Origin: an uncultured Actinomycetes bacterium
GTDB lineage: Bacteria; Actinomycetota; Actinomycetes; S36-B12
Reading direction: 5' to 3'
NCBI GenBank assembly: GCA_903848435.1
Contig: CAINGG010000200.1
Location: 1 to 31,475, forward strand
Length of the DNA stretch: 31,475 nt
Part shown: positions 1 through 8,423 of the stretch, piece after piece
Layout: the number at the start of each line of letters is the position of its first letter
How positions within the stretch are numbered: the stretch's first letter is position 1
Position numbers and translations under genes: made by a program
Notes under the pieces: generated by a model
Told to the model about the DNA's origin: nothing
Databases searched by the model: none
Seen by the model: only the letters and a program-made list of their open reading frames with translations

Positions 1-231
1 CTGCTCCATCTCACGCATCAGCCCGCTGCTCTCCAGGCGCCCGACCGCGGAGCAGGCCCGCGGGCAGGTGAGGTAGAAGACGGTGGGGAACGGGGTGCCG
101 TCGTCGAGCAGCGGTGCCGTGACGACCACATCGGGCTGCCCGCACGGACAGCGATGCGCCACCTCGATCATCCCGCGCGGCTCCCGGCCGATCTGGCGCT
201 CGACAGCGGCGATATCGGCCGGATCGATCAT
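1..231 (-). CDS. DUF501 family protein, N-terminal part (runs off left edge)
   Basis: The reading frame starts at ATG 231 and stays open to the window edge, giving the first 77 residues (begins MIDPADIAAVERQIGREPRG). DUF501 proteins of Actinomycetota begin this way: an ExQIGRxPRG block, then RCxCGxPxVV (here HRCPCGQPDVVVTAPLLDDG) and FPTxFYLTCP (here FPTVFYLTCPRACSAVGRLE), with an ESxG..REM motif at the end of the visible part. The cysteines at about 28, 30, 55 and 59 could bind a metal, which is inference. The start codon overlaps the ftsB stop as ATGA, so translation is probably coupled. In M. tuberculosis the same order eno-ftsB-DUF501 occurs (Rv1023-Rv1025), usually followed by ppx. The biochemical function of the family is unknown. 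The C-terminal half lies outside the window. Confidence 0.9.
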   Translation of the reverse strand, partial: MIDPADIAAVERQIGREPRGMIEVAHRCPCGQPDVVVTAPLLDDGTPFPTVFYLTCPRACSAVGRLESSGLMREMEQ

Positions 232-614
232 GGGGACGGCGCGCCCACGAGATCCGCCTGACGCGTGGATTCCCACAACTGCTCGTACCACGGCACTGGG
301 CGCTGCGCTGCGGTCGTGTCAGGGGTCACGGGTCGGTCGTCGCTGCCCAGGACGACGTAGCCGACCTCGCCGGGGAAGACGAAGTGGAGTCGGCTGCGCG
401 CCTGCGCGATGACGAACGCCGGATCGTTCCAGTCCTCGAGCTCTTGCTGGAGATCGGCCACGCGTATCTGTGCCGCTGCCACGTCAGCCTCGAGGGCAGC
501 GATCTCAGCGCGCTGCGTGAGCCAGGCCCGCACGGGGATCGCCAAGGTCACGGCGAGGGCGGCCAGGACCACGATGAGGGCAACCACCCGGCCAGTGTGG
601 ACATGGCGGGACAT
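228..614 (-). CDS. ftsB: FtsB/DivIC-type septum formation initiator
   Basis: This 128-residue bitopic membrane protein has a short basic N-terminus, one membrane segment (about residues 10-32) and then a coiled coil (about 33-66; EIAALEADVAAAQIRVADLQ). The segment DPAFVIAQARSRLHFVFPGE that follows matches the conserved DPxYIExxARExLxxVxPGE block of FtsB/DivIC. The family works in the divisome with FtsL and FtsQ and helps activate septal peptidoglycan synthesis, with its coiled coil outside the membrane. A variable tail of about 35 residues follows. It sits 18 bp downstream of eno and overlaps the DUF501 start as ATGA, which is the standard actinobacterial arrangement. The assignment rests on domain layout and synteny, since the sequence itself is fast-evolving. 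Confidence 0.9.
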   Translation of the reverse strand: MSRHVHTGRVVALIVVLAALAVTLAIPVRAWLTQRAEIAALEADVAAAQIRVADLQQELEDWNDPAFVIAQARSRLHFVFPGEVGYVVLGSDDRPVTPDTTAAQRPVPWYEQLWESTRQADLVGAPSP

Positions 615-632
615 CCCGCCATGGTCCCACGC

Positions 633-1913
633 CTACAGGCCAGAACGTGGGAACGCCGCAGCCCCCGCGTAGCGGCCCGCCTCGTCGAGGTCCTCCTCGA
701 TGCGCAGCAACTGGTTGTATTTGGCCACTCGTTCCGAGCGTGCCGGGGCGCCGGTCTTGATCTGGCCGCAGTTCACCGCGACCGCCAGGTCCGCGATGGT
801 GGTGTCCTCGGTCTCACCGGAGCGATGGCTCATCATGCAGCGGTATCCGTTGGTCTGCGCGAGCGTCACCGCATCGAGGGTCTCGGTGAGTGACCCGATC
901 TGGTTGACCTTGACCAGCAGGGCATTGGCGGCCCCTTCGGCAATCCCGCGCGCAAGGCGCTCGGGATTGGTCACGAAGAGATCGTCACCTACGAGCTGCA
1001 CGCGATCGCCGATCGCATCGGTGCAGTGCATCCATCCGGACCAGTCGTCCTCCGCGAGGGGATCTTCGATCGAGACGAGGGGGAAGTCGGCGAGCAGGCC
1101 CTCGTAGTAGCCGGTCATCCACTCGCTCGATCGCTGCGCGCCTTCGAAGTCATACGAGCCATCGCGGTAGAACTCCGTGGAGGCGACGTCGAGAGCCAGC
1201 GCGATATCGCGACCGAGCGCCAGGCCGGTAAGACCGACCGCCTCGGCGATGAGGTCGAGTGCCGCTCGATTGTTGGGCAGACCGGGGGCAAATCCACCCT
1301 CATCTCCCAGACCCGTCGAATATCCCTTGGCCTTGAGCACCGACTTCAGTGCGTGATAGGTCTCGGTCCCCCACCGCAGGGCTTCGCCGAAGGTTGCGGC
1401 GCCGATGGGAGCAACCATGAACTCCTGGATATCGACGCTGGTATCGGCGTGCGCTCCGCCATTGAGGATGTTCATCATGGGCACCGGCAGGACGTGGGCG
1501 TTGGGTCCGCCGACGTAGCGGTAGAGCGGCAGGTCAGCCGAGACAGCTGCTGCGCGGGCAACCGCGAGCGACACCCCGAGGACGGCGTTGGCGCCCAGTC
1601 GCGACTTGTTGGCGGTGCCGTCGAGGTCGAGCATGGCTTGGTCGACCAGGCGCTGCTCAGCGGCGTCCATGCCCACGATCTCCGGGGCGATCTCGTCTTC
1701 GATGGCGGTGACGGCCGCCAGCACGCCCTTGCCGCCGTAGCGACCGGCGTCGCCATCACGACGCTCGACCGCCTCGAAGGCACCGGTCGACGCACCCGAG
1801 GGCACGGCGGCACGTGCGGCGCTTCCATCGTCGAGGACGATCTCGACCTCGACCGTGGGATTGCCGCGCGAGTCGAGAATCTCGCGGGCGATGACGTCGT
1901 CGATGCTGGCCAT
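633..1913 (-). CDS. eno: Enolase (phosphopyruvate hydratase)
   Basis: Enolase interconverts 2-phosphoglycerate and phosphoenolpyruvate in cytosolic glycolysis. The 426-residue length is normal. Visible hallmarks are the N-terminal REILDSRGNPTVEVE block, the SGASTGAFEAVE loop (about 39-50), NGGAHA (151-156), GDEGG with the likely catalytic Glu205, metal ligands Asp242, Glu283 (SIEDP) and Asp310 (VGDD), the signature LLVKVNQIGSLTET with catalytic Lys335, and MSHRSGETED (361-370). The ATG at 1913 is the only start that keeps the full N-terminus. A TAGGGT -10-like element ends six bases before the ATG and no Shine-Dalgarno is visible, so the gene probably has its own promoter and a leaderless mRNA. 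DUF885 ends 23 bp upstream and ftsB follows 18 bp downstream. Confidence 0.98.
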   Translation of the reverse strand: MASIDDVIAREILDSRGNPTVEVEIVLDDGSAARAAVPSGASTGAFEAVERRDGDAGRYGGKGVLAAVTAIEDEIAPEIVGMDAAEQRLVDQAMLDLDGTANKSRLGANAVLGVSLAVARAAAVSADLPLYRYVGGPNAHVLPVPMMNILNGGAHADTSVDIQEFMVAPIGAATFGEALRWGTETYHALKSVLKAKGYSTGLGDEGGFAPGLPNNRAALDLIAEAVGLTGLALGRDIALALDVASTEFYRDGSYDFEGAQRSSEWMTGYYEGLLADFPLVSIEDPLAEDDWSGWMHCTDAIGDRVQLVGDDLFVTNPERLARGIAEGAANALLVKVNQIGSLTETLDAVTLAQTNGYRCMMSHRSGETEDTTIADLAVAVNCGQIKTGAPARSERVAKYNQLLRIEEDLDEAGRYAGAAAFPRSGL

Positions 1914-1919
1914 GGGGCG

Positions 1920-1925
1920 ACCCTA
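1920..1925 (-). promoter_or_regulatory. Candidate eno -10 element, leaderless promoter
   Basis: The minus strand reads TAGGGT, then CGCCCC, then the eno ATG at 1913. A start point about seven bases after the hexamer would coincide with the A of the ATG. There is no ribosome binding site between the DUF885 stop and eno. No convincing -35 was identified. The same TANNNT-six-bases-start layout recurs at galU, marR, pmt and the ABC ATPase. Confidence 0.5.
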
Positions 1926-1936
1926 TCCAGGCGCGA

Positions 1937-3607
1937 TCACAGGCCCAGGAGTGCCCGCAGGTGGCGCGGCCCCGGTGAGCCGTGCGCGAGGACCAGGTCG
2001 TGGATCTGGCGATCGCTCCAGTCCGGGTGCAGCACCCGAAGGTCATCGACGATCCCACGCACCCCAAGCCAGCCGACGAAGTAGGTGGGAAGCTGCGCGG
2101 CGGTCAGCAGCGCGCGCCTCCACTTGCCGACGGCCTCGCTCTCCTCCTGGAATCCGCGTCGCACGAGCAGTTCGATCGCGCCTGGCTCGTCGATGTCGCC
2201 GCCGTGCACCCGCGCATCAAGGATCGCGTTGAGCGTCATGCGAGCCTGCATCTTCAGCTGCTGCAGGCGCAATCGCAATCCGGCATCCGCTCGATCGTCG
2301 GGGGTATAGCCGCGCTCCCACATGAGGTGCTCGGCATAGACGGCCCAGCCCTCCACGAAGGCCCCGCTCATGCCGAAGCTGCGCACCATCGAGGCCTCTC
2401 GGACAGCGCGTGCGTGCGCGAGCTGCAGGACGTGACCGGGCATCGCCTCGTGGGCGGCGAGGTCGTGCAGGAGCATGCCGTTGTACTCGCGATAGAACGA
2501 CGCGACGCGATCCGCACCCCAGTCGGCGGGAGCGGGCGCGACCGCGACATAGGTCGCGACATTGGCTCGCTCGAGCGGACCCGGGGCATCGCAGTAGGCC
2601 ACGGCAACGCCGCGATGGATCTCGGGCATTTCGATGATGGCCGTCTCGCCGCCGGGAATCGTGACGAGGTCGTGCTCGCGCACGAAGTCGGTGAGCCGAT
2701 CGAGGGCAGTTCGCACATCGTCCAGCACGGTGGCATCGTTGACCGGCGATTCCTCGGCCACGCGGGCCAGCGCGCGGCGCACGATGTCGGGACTGCGGAC
2801 CGACTCGCGCAGGAACTCCCCCGCCGTCTCGCGCAAGAGCGCATTGACGTCATCCAGGTGAGCCTCGGCACTCTCCAGGATCTGCACGGGCGTGAGCTCC
2901 TCATCGAGGTGGTGCCAGACGGCGGCGCTGTAGAGCCGCACCCCCAGGCGCGGATCCCACTGGGCCGTCGGCACCTGCTCCGATAGCCAGCGAGCGTGCA
3001 TCTCGACGGCCTCAGCAGCATCCTGGGCAGCCTGTGAGAAGTCGCGATGGGGCGCCATCTGCTCCACGCGCGCGGCCTCGTCGATGACCGCGGCAAACCC
3101 GGAAGCCCGGGTGATGGCCGTCTCGGCATGGATCGCCGAGATCTCGACCAGTGAGCGCCTCGACTGCTCGAGATAGTCAGGCACGGCACGCAGGCGCGAC
3201 ACGATTCCGGCAACGCGCTCAGCAGCGGGCGCGAAGTCGCGAACGGCCAGCAGCCTGATCGCGGTGCCCGGATCCCAGGCCATCGGATCCCAGCGGTGGC
3301 GGCGTACGTCGGTCAGGTCGAAATGGCGCGCGGCGACCTTGGCGCGCAGGATCTCCAGGTCCACCTGATCGGTGCGGGGAAGGGCGACGTCGTCGATGGC
3401 GTCCAGTCGCGTCATGTGGTCGTCGAGCCGAGTGGCCAGGTCATCGAGTGCCGACGGCGACCAGTCCGGCAGCTGATCGTCGAAGCGATGGTCGCCCAGG
3501 GCGGTGGCCTGGACGGGATCGGCCGCGAGGAGGTCGTCGATGACCGCGCCGGCGAGCCGGGCGAAGGCGCGCCGCTCGTCGTCAACGGCGCTGCGCTCGG
3601 AGCTCAT
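1937..3607 (-). CDS. DUF885 family metallopeptidase-like protein
   Basis: The 556-residue protein has no signal peptide. The family mark is HEAMPGH at about residues 386-392, matching the HEAxPGH motif of DUF885 proteins (related to gluzincin peptidases). It is followed by QLAHA and then a downstream GAFVEGWAVYAEHL (the EGWA-YAE block), whose Glu would complete the metal site. The N-terminal part (about 10-230) is helical and charged, with the DD-F--D-LPDWSP pattern typical of the family. Likely role: a cytosolic zinc-dependent peptidase of unknown substrate. ATG 3607 overlaps the mazG stop as ATGA, so the two are probably translationally coupled. The mfd-mazG-eno neighbourhood is conserved, but nothing in the sequence says what this gene does there. 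Confidence 0.85.
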   Translation of the reverse strand: MSSERSAVDDERRAFARLAGAVIDDLLAADPVQATALGDHRFDDQLPDWSPSALDDLATRLDDHMTRLDAIDDVALPRTDQVDLEILRAKVAARHFDLTDVRRHRWDPMAWDPGTAIRLLAVRDFAPAAERVAGIVSRLRAVPDYLEQSRRSLVEISAIHAETAITRASGFAAVIDEAARVEQMAPHRDFSQAAQDAAEAVEMHARWLSEQVPTAQWDPRLGVRLYSAAVWHHLDEELTPVQILESAEAHLDDVNALLRETAGEFLRESVRSPDIVRRALARVAEESPVNDATVLDDVRTALDRLTDFVREHDLVTIPGGETAIIEMPEIHRGVAVAYCDAPGPLERANVATYVAVAPAPADWGADRVASFYREYNGMLLHDLAAHEAMPGHVLQLAHARAVREASMVRSFGMSGAFVEGWAVYAEHLMWERGYTPDDRADAGLRLRLQQLKMQARMTLNAILDARVHGGDIDEPGAIELLVRRGFQEESEAVGKWRRALLTAAQLPTYFVGWLGVRGIVDDLRVLHPDWSDRQIHDLVLAHGSPGPRHLRALLGL

Positions 3608-4263
3608 CTCGACTCGGCCTGGCGGATCCGCTCGCGATGCGCTCGGGCCGCCGACCGCACGGCCGCCTCGGCATCCCAGCCGCGCGACCGGGCCGCAGCG
3701 GTGATGGCCAAGAGCAACTCGCCGAGTTCCTCCTGCGACTCCACGCTCGCGATGGCCGCGTCTCCGCTGGACGCCCCGGCCACCGGCACCCCGAGTCCCT
3801 CGCTGCGCGCCATCAGCTTGGCGGCGAGGACGAGAGCGGGCAGCGACGCCGGGATTCCGTCGGTCACCGACTCGCGACCCTTCTCGGCCGCCTTGAGCTC
3901 ATGCCATCGCGCCTCGACCTCCTCCGCCGTGTCGGCGGAGGCATCGGCGAAGACATGGGGGTGGCGTCGGATGAGCTTGCGCACGATGCCGTCGGCAACG
4001 TCATCGATATCCCAGGGATCGTCCGGGTCCTCCTGGGCGATGCGCGCATGGAAGACCACCTGGAGCAGGAGGTCGCCGAGCTCCTCGCGCAAGTCATCGC
4101 GATCGCCCGCCTCGATGGCCTCCACGGTCTCGTAGGCCTCCTCGACGAGGTACTCCACGAGGCTCTGGTGAGTCTGGCGCGCATCCCACGGGCACCCGCC
4201 CGGCGACCGCAGCCGGTCCATGACCTGGACGAGCTCGCGCAGGCTGTCGCGACTGCCCGGCAT
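3604..4263 (-). CDS. mazG: MazG family nucleoside triphosphate pyrophosphohydrolase
   Basis: MazG hydrolyses (d)NTPs to NMP and pyrophosphate and acts in nucleotide-pool housekeeping. The catalytic all-alpha domain is clear: MDRLRSPGGCPWDARQTHQS (about 14-33), then VEEAYETVEAI with the EExxE metal site, and REELGDLLLQVVFHA with the downstream ExxD. LIRRHPHVFAD (about 94-104) and EARWHELKAAEK are also family signatures. At 219 residues it is shorter than E. coli MazG (about 263) and M. tuberculosis MazG (about 325). The C-terminal half of the usual second domain is reduced and ends in a basic stretch. It starts three bases after the lipoprotein gene and overlaps DUF885 as ATGA. Confidence 0.93.
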   Translation of the reverse strand: MPGSRDSLRELVQVMDRLRSPGGCPWDARQTHQSLVEYLVEEAYETVEAIEAGDRDDLREELGDLLLQVVFHARIAQEDPDDPWDIDDVADGIVRKLIRRHPHVFADASADTAEEVEARWHELKAAEKGRESVTDGIPASLPALVLAAKLMARSEGLGVPVAGASSGDAAIASVESQEELGELLLAITAAARSRGWDAEAAVRSAARAHRERIRQAESR

Positions 4264-4266
4264 GGA

Positions 4267-4917
4267 TCAGCCGGACGGGATCACGTCGGCCAGGGGATCG
4301 CCCTGCGGTGCCTGGGGGGACGACAGGTCGGTCGGCAGCGGTCCCACCTGCAACTCGTCGGGCACCCATGTGCCGTAGCGGGGACTCACGCGGGTGTCGA
4401 GTTGCTTCGACAGGTCGACCGCGTAGGTGAAGACGGCCTGCTGGCGGCCCTGGTCGTCGGCATCCGGTGCCAGGAGCGCACCGAGGCCGTCAACCTGAAG
4501 CGACAGGCGGAACTGGTCGGAGATGGCGGACGCCGGCACGTTGCTATCGAGGAAGACCTGCAGCAACTGGTCGGCGCCGCCCAGCTGCGCCTCGGCCTCG
4601 CTGATCGCCTGGTCGATCTGACCCTGGGTCACGACGACACCGTTGCGCACCGCTCCCTCGTCGACGAGCGCGGTGATGACCAGGCGCTGCAACACGTCGG
4701 CTACCAGGGCCGCATCAGGTGCGCCCGCTCCCGTGCCGCGCGCCTCCAGCACCTCATCGACCTGCGTGGTGAGCGTGTCGTTGGGTACGTCGCGCGAGCC
4801 GAGGGTCGCGGCGGCTCCGGCATTGGGCGCGGAAGCGCAGCCCGATGCCACGGCCACGAGCGCGACGGCGGCCAGCACGGCCCCGGCCATCCGGTTCACA
4901 CGTCCACGCGCCTTCAC
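4267..4917 (-). CDS. Lipoprotein with SurA N-terminal-like domain
   Basis: The 216-residue protein starts at a GTG that overlaps the mfd stop (GTGA). The N-terminus has arginines, then a hydrophobic stretch ending in the lipobox VASGC (Cys at about 27), so it should be lipid-anchored on the outer face of the membrane. The middle (about 30-150: LVTQVDEVLEARG-like helices, VVTQGQIDQAISEAEAQLGG) resembles the helical SurA/PrsA N-terminal chaperone domain. No PPIase domain is seen. Lipoproteins of this type sit between mfd and mazG in many Actinomycetota, and M. tuberculosis has LpqU nearby. The C-terminus is rich in Pro, Ser and Asp. A periplasm-facing chaperone role is inferred from the domain only. 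Confidence 0.75.
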   Translation of the reverse strand: MKARGRVNRMAGAVLAAVALVAVASGCASAPNAGAAATLGSRDVPNDTLTTQVDEVLEARGTGAGAPDAALVADVLQRLVITALVDEGAVRNGVVVTQGQIDQAISEAEAQLGGADQLLQVFLDSNVPASAISDQFRLSLQVDGLGALLAPDADDQGRQQAVFTYAVDLSKQLDTRVSPRYGTWVPDELQVGPLPTDLSSPQAPQGDPLADVIPSG

Positions 4918-7900
4918 TCCGCACTCCCGCCCTCGGACGAGGGGTCGATGACCCCGATGACCTGCGCCGCCCAGCCCAGCAGGTCCTCGCGGGGCCGCGG
5001 CACGAGGATCGTACGGACGGCCGGCTTGACGACGGTCCCCGGGTACAGGCGCGTGAGCCGGAGCATGCGCGACTCGGGGAGCTCCACCGGATGGAATCTC
5101 ACCTGCGATCCCGCGAGGACGACCTCGTCGAGACCGGCCGCACGCGCGCGACTGCGGAAGCGAGCCACCTCGAGCAGCGTGGCCACGGGGTCGGGCAACG
5201 GGCCGTAGCGATCGAGCAGCTCCTCGGCGACGGCATCGATGTCGGCCGGGGCGACGGCGTCGGCCAGTCGTCGGTACGCCTCGAGGCGCAGGCGCTCCTC
5301 CGCGATGTAGTCATGCGGAATGTGCGCGTCGATCGGGAGTTCCACGCGCACGTCGCGCTCGACCTCGGTCGCATCACCTCTCGCCTGCGCCAGCGCCTCG
5401 CCCACGAGGCGCACGTAGAGATCGAAACCCACCTCCGCGATGTGGCCGCTCTGCTCGCCGCCCAGCAGATTGCCCGCCCCGCGAATCTCGAGGTCCTTCA
5501 TCGCGATCTGCATCCCGGCCCCCAGGTCGGTGTGCTGGGCGACGGTCGACAGTCGCTCGTATGCCGTCTCCGACAGCGCCTTCTCCGGCGGATAGAGGAA
5601 GTAGGCATAGCCGCGCTCGCGGCCGCGGCCGACACGGCCGCGCAGCTGGTGGAGCTGCGACAGGCCCAGCGCGTCGGCGCGATCCAGGATGAGCGTGTTG
5701 GCGTTCGCGATGTCGATGCCGTTCTCGACGATGGTGGTACACACCAGCACGTCGATGCGGCGTTCCCAGAAGTCGATCACGACGCGCTCGAGCTCATGCT
5801 CATTCATCTGGCCGTGGGCCACCGCAATGCGGGCCTCTGGCACGAGGTCGCGCAACTTCGACGCGGCGCGATCGATTGACTCGACTCGGTTGTGCACGTA
5901 AAAGACCTGGCCGTCGCGCAGGAGCTCGCGCCGGATGGCCGCCGCCACCTGTCGATCGTCATAGGGCCCGACGTAGGTCAGGATCGGATGTCGCTCCTCC
6001 GGCGGGGTCTGGATCGTGGACATGTCGCGAATGCCCGTGAGCGACATCTCGAGGGTTCGCGGGATGGGCGTCGCCGACATGGTGAGCACGTCGACTGACG
6101 TGCGCAACGCCTTGAGGTGCTCCTTGTGCTCGACGCCGAAGCGCTGCTCCTCGTCGACGATGACCAAGCCCAGGTCGCGAAAGCGCACGTTGGGCGTCAG
6201 CAGCCGGTGCGTGCCGATCACCACGTCGACGGTGCCATCCTCCAGGCCCTTGAGCGTCTCGCGGACCTCGGCGTCGGTCTGGAATCGAGACAGGCCGGCC
6301 ACCTTGATCGGGAACGGGGCATACCTGCCGCCGAACGTGGCAAGGTGCTGCTGGACCAGGAGCGTCGTGGGCACGAGCACAGCCACCTGCTTGCCGTCTT
6401 GCACGGCCTTGAAGGCGGCGCGCACCGCGATCTCGGTCTTGCCGTAGCCGACATCGCCGCAGATGACGCGGTCCATGGGCACCGAGCGCTCCATGTCGGC
6501 CTTCACCTCGTCGATGCAGGCCAGCTGATCACCCGTCTCGACGTAGGGGAAGGCATCCTCCAGCTCGCCCTGCCACGGTGTGTCGGGTCCGAAGGAATGG
6601 CCGGACGTTGCCATGCGGGCGGCGTAGAGGCGTATGAGCTCGCCGGCGATCTCGCGGACGGCGCGGCGCGCTCGGCTCTTGGACTTCTGCCAATCCGCTC
6701 CCCCCAGTCGGTGCAGGCTGGGCGCCTCGCCGCCGACGTAGCGACTGACCTGGTCGAGTTGATCTGTCGGCACGTAGAGGCGATCGGCCGGCTGACCGCG
6801 CTTGGACGCGGCGTACTCGATGACGAGGTACTCGCGAGTGGCGCCGCCGACGACACGCTGGGTCATCTCGACGTAGCGACCCACGCCGTGCTGCTCGTGA
6901 ACGACGAAGTCGCCGGCGGTCAGCTGCAGTGGATCGATGGTGCGCCGGCGGCGTGAGGGCATGCGCGCCAGGTCGCGCGTCGCAGCCCGCTGGCCCAGCA
7001 GATCGGTCTCGGCCAGGAGAACGATGGCACCGCCGGCCGAGACCAGGCCCTCGGCCAGGCGCCCGGTGCCGACGATGACCGCGGCCGGCTGCTCCGGGAT
7101 GTCATCGGTGGCGATCGCGGCAATGCCCTCATCGGACAGCGACTGGGCGAGGCGCTCTGCGGATCCGTGGCCCTCGGCCACGATGACAACCGCGAGGCCG
7201 GCCGCGCGCCAGGCCCGGATGTCATCGAGTGCCTGGCGCAGGTCTCCGCGGTAGTCGTCGACCGCGCGCGCATCCACGACGATGTCGTGGGGATCCTCGC
7301 GGGCGAAGGAGTCGGTGCTCCACCAGCGCAGTCCCCGCGCATGCGCGGCGGCTGCCACGTCGTCGAGCGAGCGGTACGCCGCCGCCGACAGGTCGAGCGC
7401 CTCGAGGTCCAGTGGCGTGGTGTCGGTGCGCGATGGGCCCGCGGCGACGTTGTGCCAGGACGCCTCGAGGAACTCCTGAGACGTGCGCTGGAGGTCCTCG
7501 GCCCGCGAGCGCACGCGCTCGGGATCGCACACCAGCACGAGGGAGTCGTCGGGAAGAGCATCGGTGAGGAGTTCCATGCTGTCGACCAGGACGGGCGCGA
7601 GGGCCTCCATCCCCTCGACGGCCACTCCATCGGCGATGCGCGTGAGCACGTCGGACAGGGAGGGATGGGAGGCAGCAAGTGCGCGCGCCCGCTCGCGCAC
7701 CTGGTCGGTGAGCGGTATCTCGCGCACGGGCACGACGTCGATGCCCTCGGGCACATGCGCCAGGGAGCGCTGATCGGCCACCGCGAAGGAGCGGATCTCC
7801 TCCACCGTGTCGCCCCACAGCTCGATGCGCACCGGGTGCTCTGCCACGGGCGGGAAGACGTCGATGATCCCCCCGCGCACGGCGAACTGCCCGCGCTTCT

Positions 7901-8423
7901 CCACGAGGTCAATGCGCTCATAGCCACGGGCTGCCAGGTCACGGACGAAGGTGTCCAGCTCAAGCGAGTCACCCTCCCGCACCTGGAGCGGCGCGAGCCG
8001 GCCCAGGGAACCGACAAGGGGTTGCAGGAGTGCGCGCACCGGCACGACGACCACGCGCAGCACACCGGCGTCCGAGCCACCGGCCTGGAGTCGGCGCAAG
8101 ACGGCAAGGCGTCGCCCGACGGTGTCGGCCGACGGACTCAAGCGCTCGTGCGGGAGGGTCTCCCACGCGGGGAACTCGATGGCGGCTCCGGGGCCAAGCA
8201 CGTCTTCTAGCGCCAGGGCCAGGTCCTCGGCCTCGCGGGCCCCGGACGTCACGACCAGCACGACTCCGGTCACCGAATCAGCAGCGGCCGCCGCGATCAC
8301 CGCGCGCGCGGAGGGGAGGGCGGTGACGTGCACGTCGGCGCCCCGACTCGCTCCGGCCGCCGCGCTGACAGCCTCCACCCCCGGGATGCGGGAGAGGAGG
8401 GGGCGAAGTCCGTGCAGCGTCAT
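4914..8423 (-). CDS. mfd: Transcription-repair coupling factor Mfd
   Basis: Mfd displaces RNA polymerase stalled at lesions and recruits UvrA for strand-specific repair. The 1169-residue protein has the expected order: a UvrB-like N-terminal module with FPAWETLPHERLSP and VRGGIIDVFPP; the RNA-polymerase interacting domain starting at TAGDFVVHEQHGVGRY; the translocase with Walker A GDVGYGKTE (about 655-663) and DEEQ box IVDEEQRFGVEHKE (about 755); MSATPIPRTL; helicase motifs V/VI (TTIVENGIDI, LHQLRGRVGRGRERGYAYFL); and the C-terminal TRCF domain. The frame remains open upstream to 8600, but ATG 8423 overlaps the cysQ stop (ATGA) and begins MTLHGLRPLL, the usual N-terminus. Catalytic motifs appear intact. 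Confidence 0.97.
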   Translation of the reverse strand: MTLHGLRPLLSRIPGVEAVSAAAGASRGADVHVTALPSARAVIAAAAADSVTGVVLVVTSGAREAEDLALALEDVLGPGAAIEFPAWETLPHERLSPSADTVGRRLAVLRRLQAGGSDAGVLRVVVVPVRALLQPLVGSLGRLAPLQVREGDSLELDTFVRDLAARGYERIDLVEKRGQFAVRGGIIDVFPPVAEHPVRIELWGDTVEEIRSFAVADQRSLAHVPEGIDVVPVREIPLTDQVRERARALAASHPSLSDVLTRIADGVAVEGMEALAPVLVDSMELLTDALPDDSLVLVCDPERVRSRAEDLQRTSQEFLEASWHNVAAGPSRTDTTPLDLEALDLSAAAYRSLDDVAAAAHARGLRWWSTDSFAREDPHDIVVDARAVDDYRGDLRQALDDIRAWRAAGLAVVIVAEGHGSAERLAQSLSDEGIAAIATDDIPEQPAAVIVGTGRLAEGLVSAGGAIVLLAETDLLGQRAATRDLARMPSRRRRTIDPLQLTAGDFVVHEQHGVGRYVEMTQRVVGGATREYLVIEYAASKRGQPADRLYVPTDQLDQVSRYVGGEAPSLHRLGGADWQKSKSRARRAVREIAGELIRLYAARMATSGHSFGPDTPWQGELEDAFPYVETGDQLACIDEVKADMERSVPMDRVICGDVGYGKTEIAVRAAFKAVQDGKQVAVLVPTTLLVQQHLATFGGRYAPFPIKVAGLSRFQTDAEVRETLKGLEDGTVDVVIGTHRLLTPNVRFRDLGLVIVDEEQRFGVEHKEHLKALRTSVDVLTMSATPIPRTLEMSLTGIRDMSTIQTPPEERHPILTYVGPYDDRQVAAAIRRELLRDGQVFYVHNRVESIDRAASKLRDLVPEARIAVAHGQMNEHELERVVIDFWERRIDVLVCTTIVENGIDIANANTLILDRADALGLSQLHQLRGRVGRGRERGYAYFLYPPEKALSETAYERLSTVAQHTDLGAGMQIAMKDLEIRGAGNLLGGEQSGHIAEVGFDLYVRLVGEALAQARGDATEVERDVRVELPIDAHIPHDYIAEERLRLEAYRRLADAVAPADIDAVAEELLDRYGPLPDPVATLLEVARFRSRARAAGLDEVVLAGSQVRFHPVELPESRMLRLTRLYPGTVVKPAVRTILVPRPREDLLGWAAQVIGVIDPSSEGGSAE

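Noticed and set aside
3637..5208. A 523-codon plus-strand frame antisense to mazG, the lipoprotein and mfd
   Set aside because: All three minus-strand genes show family motifs; the antisense product has none.
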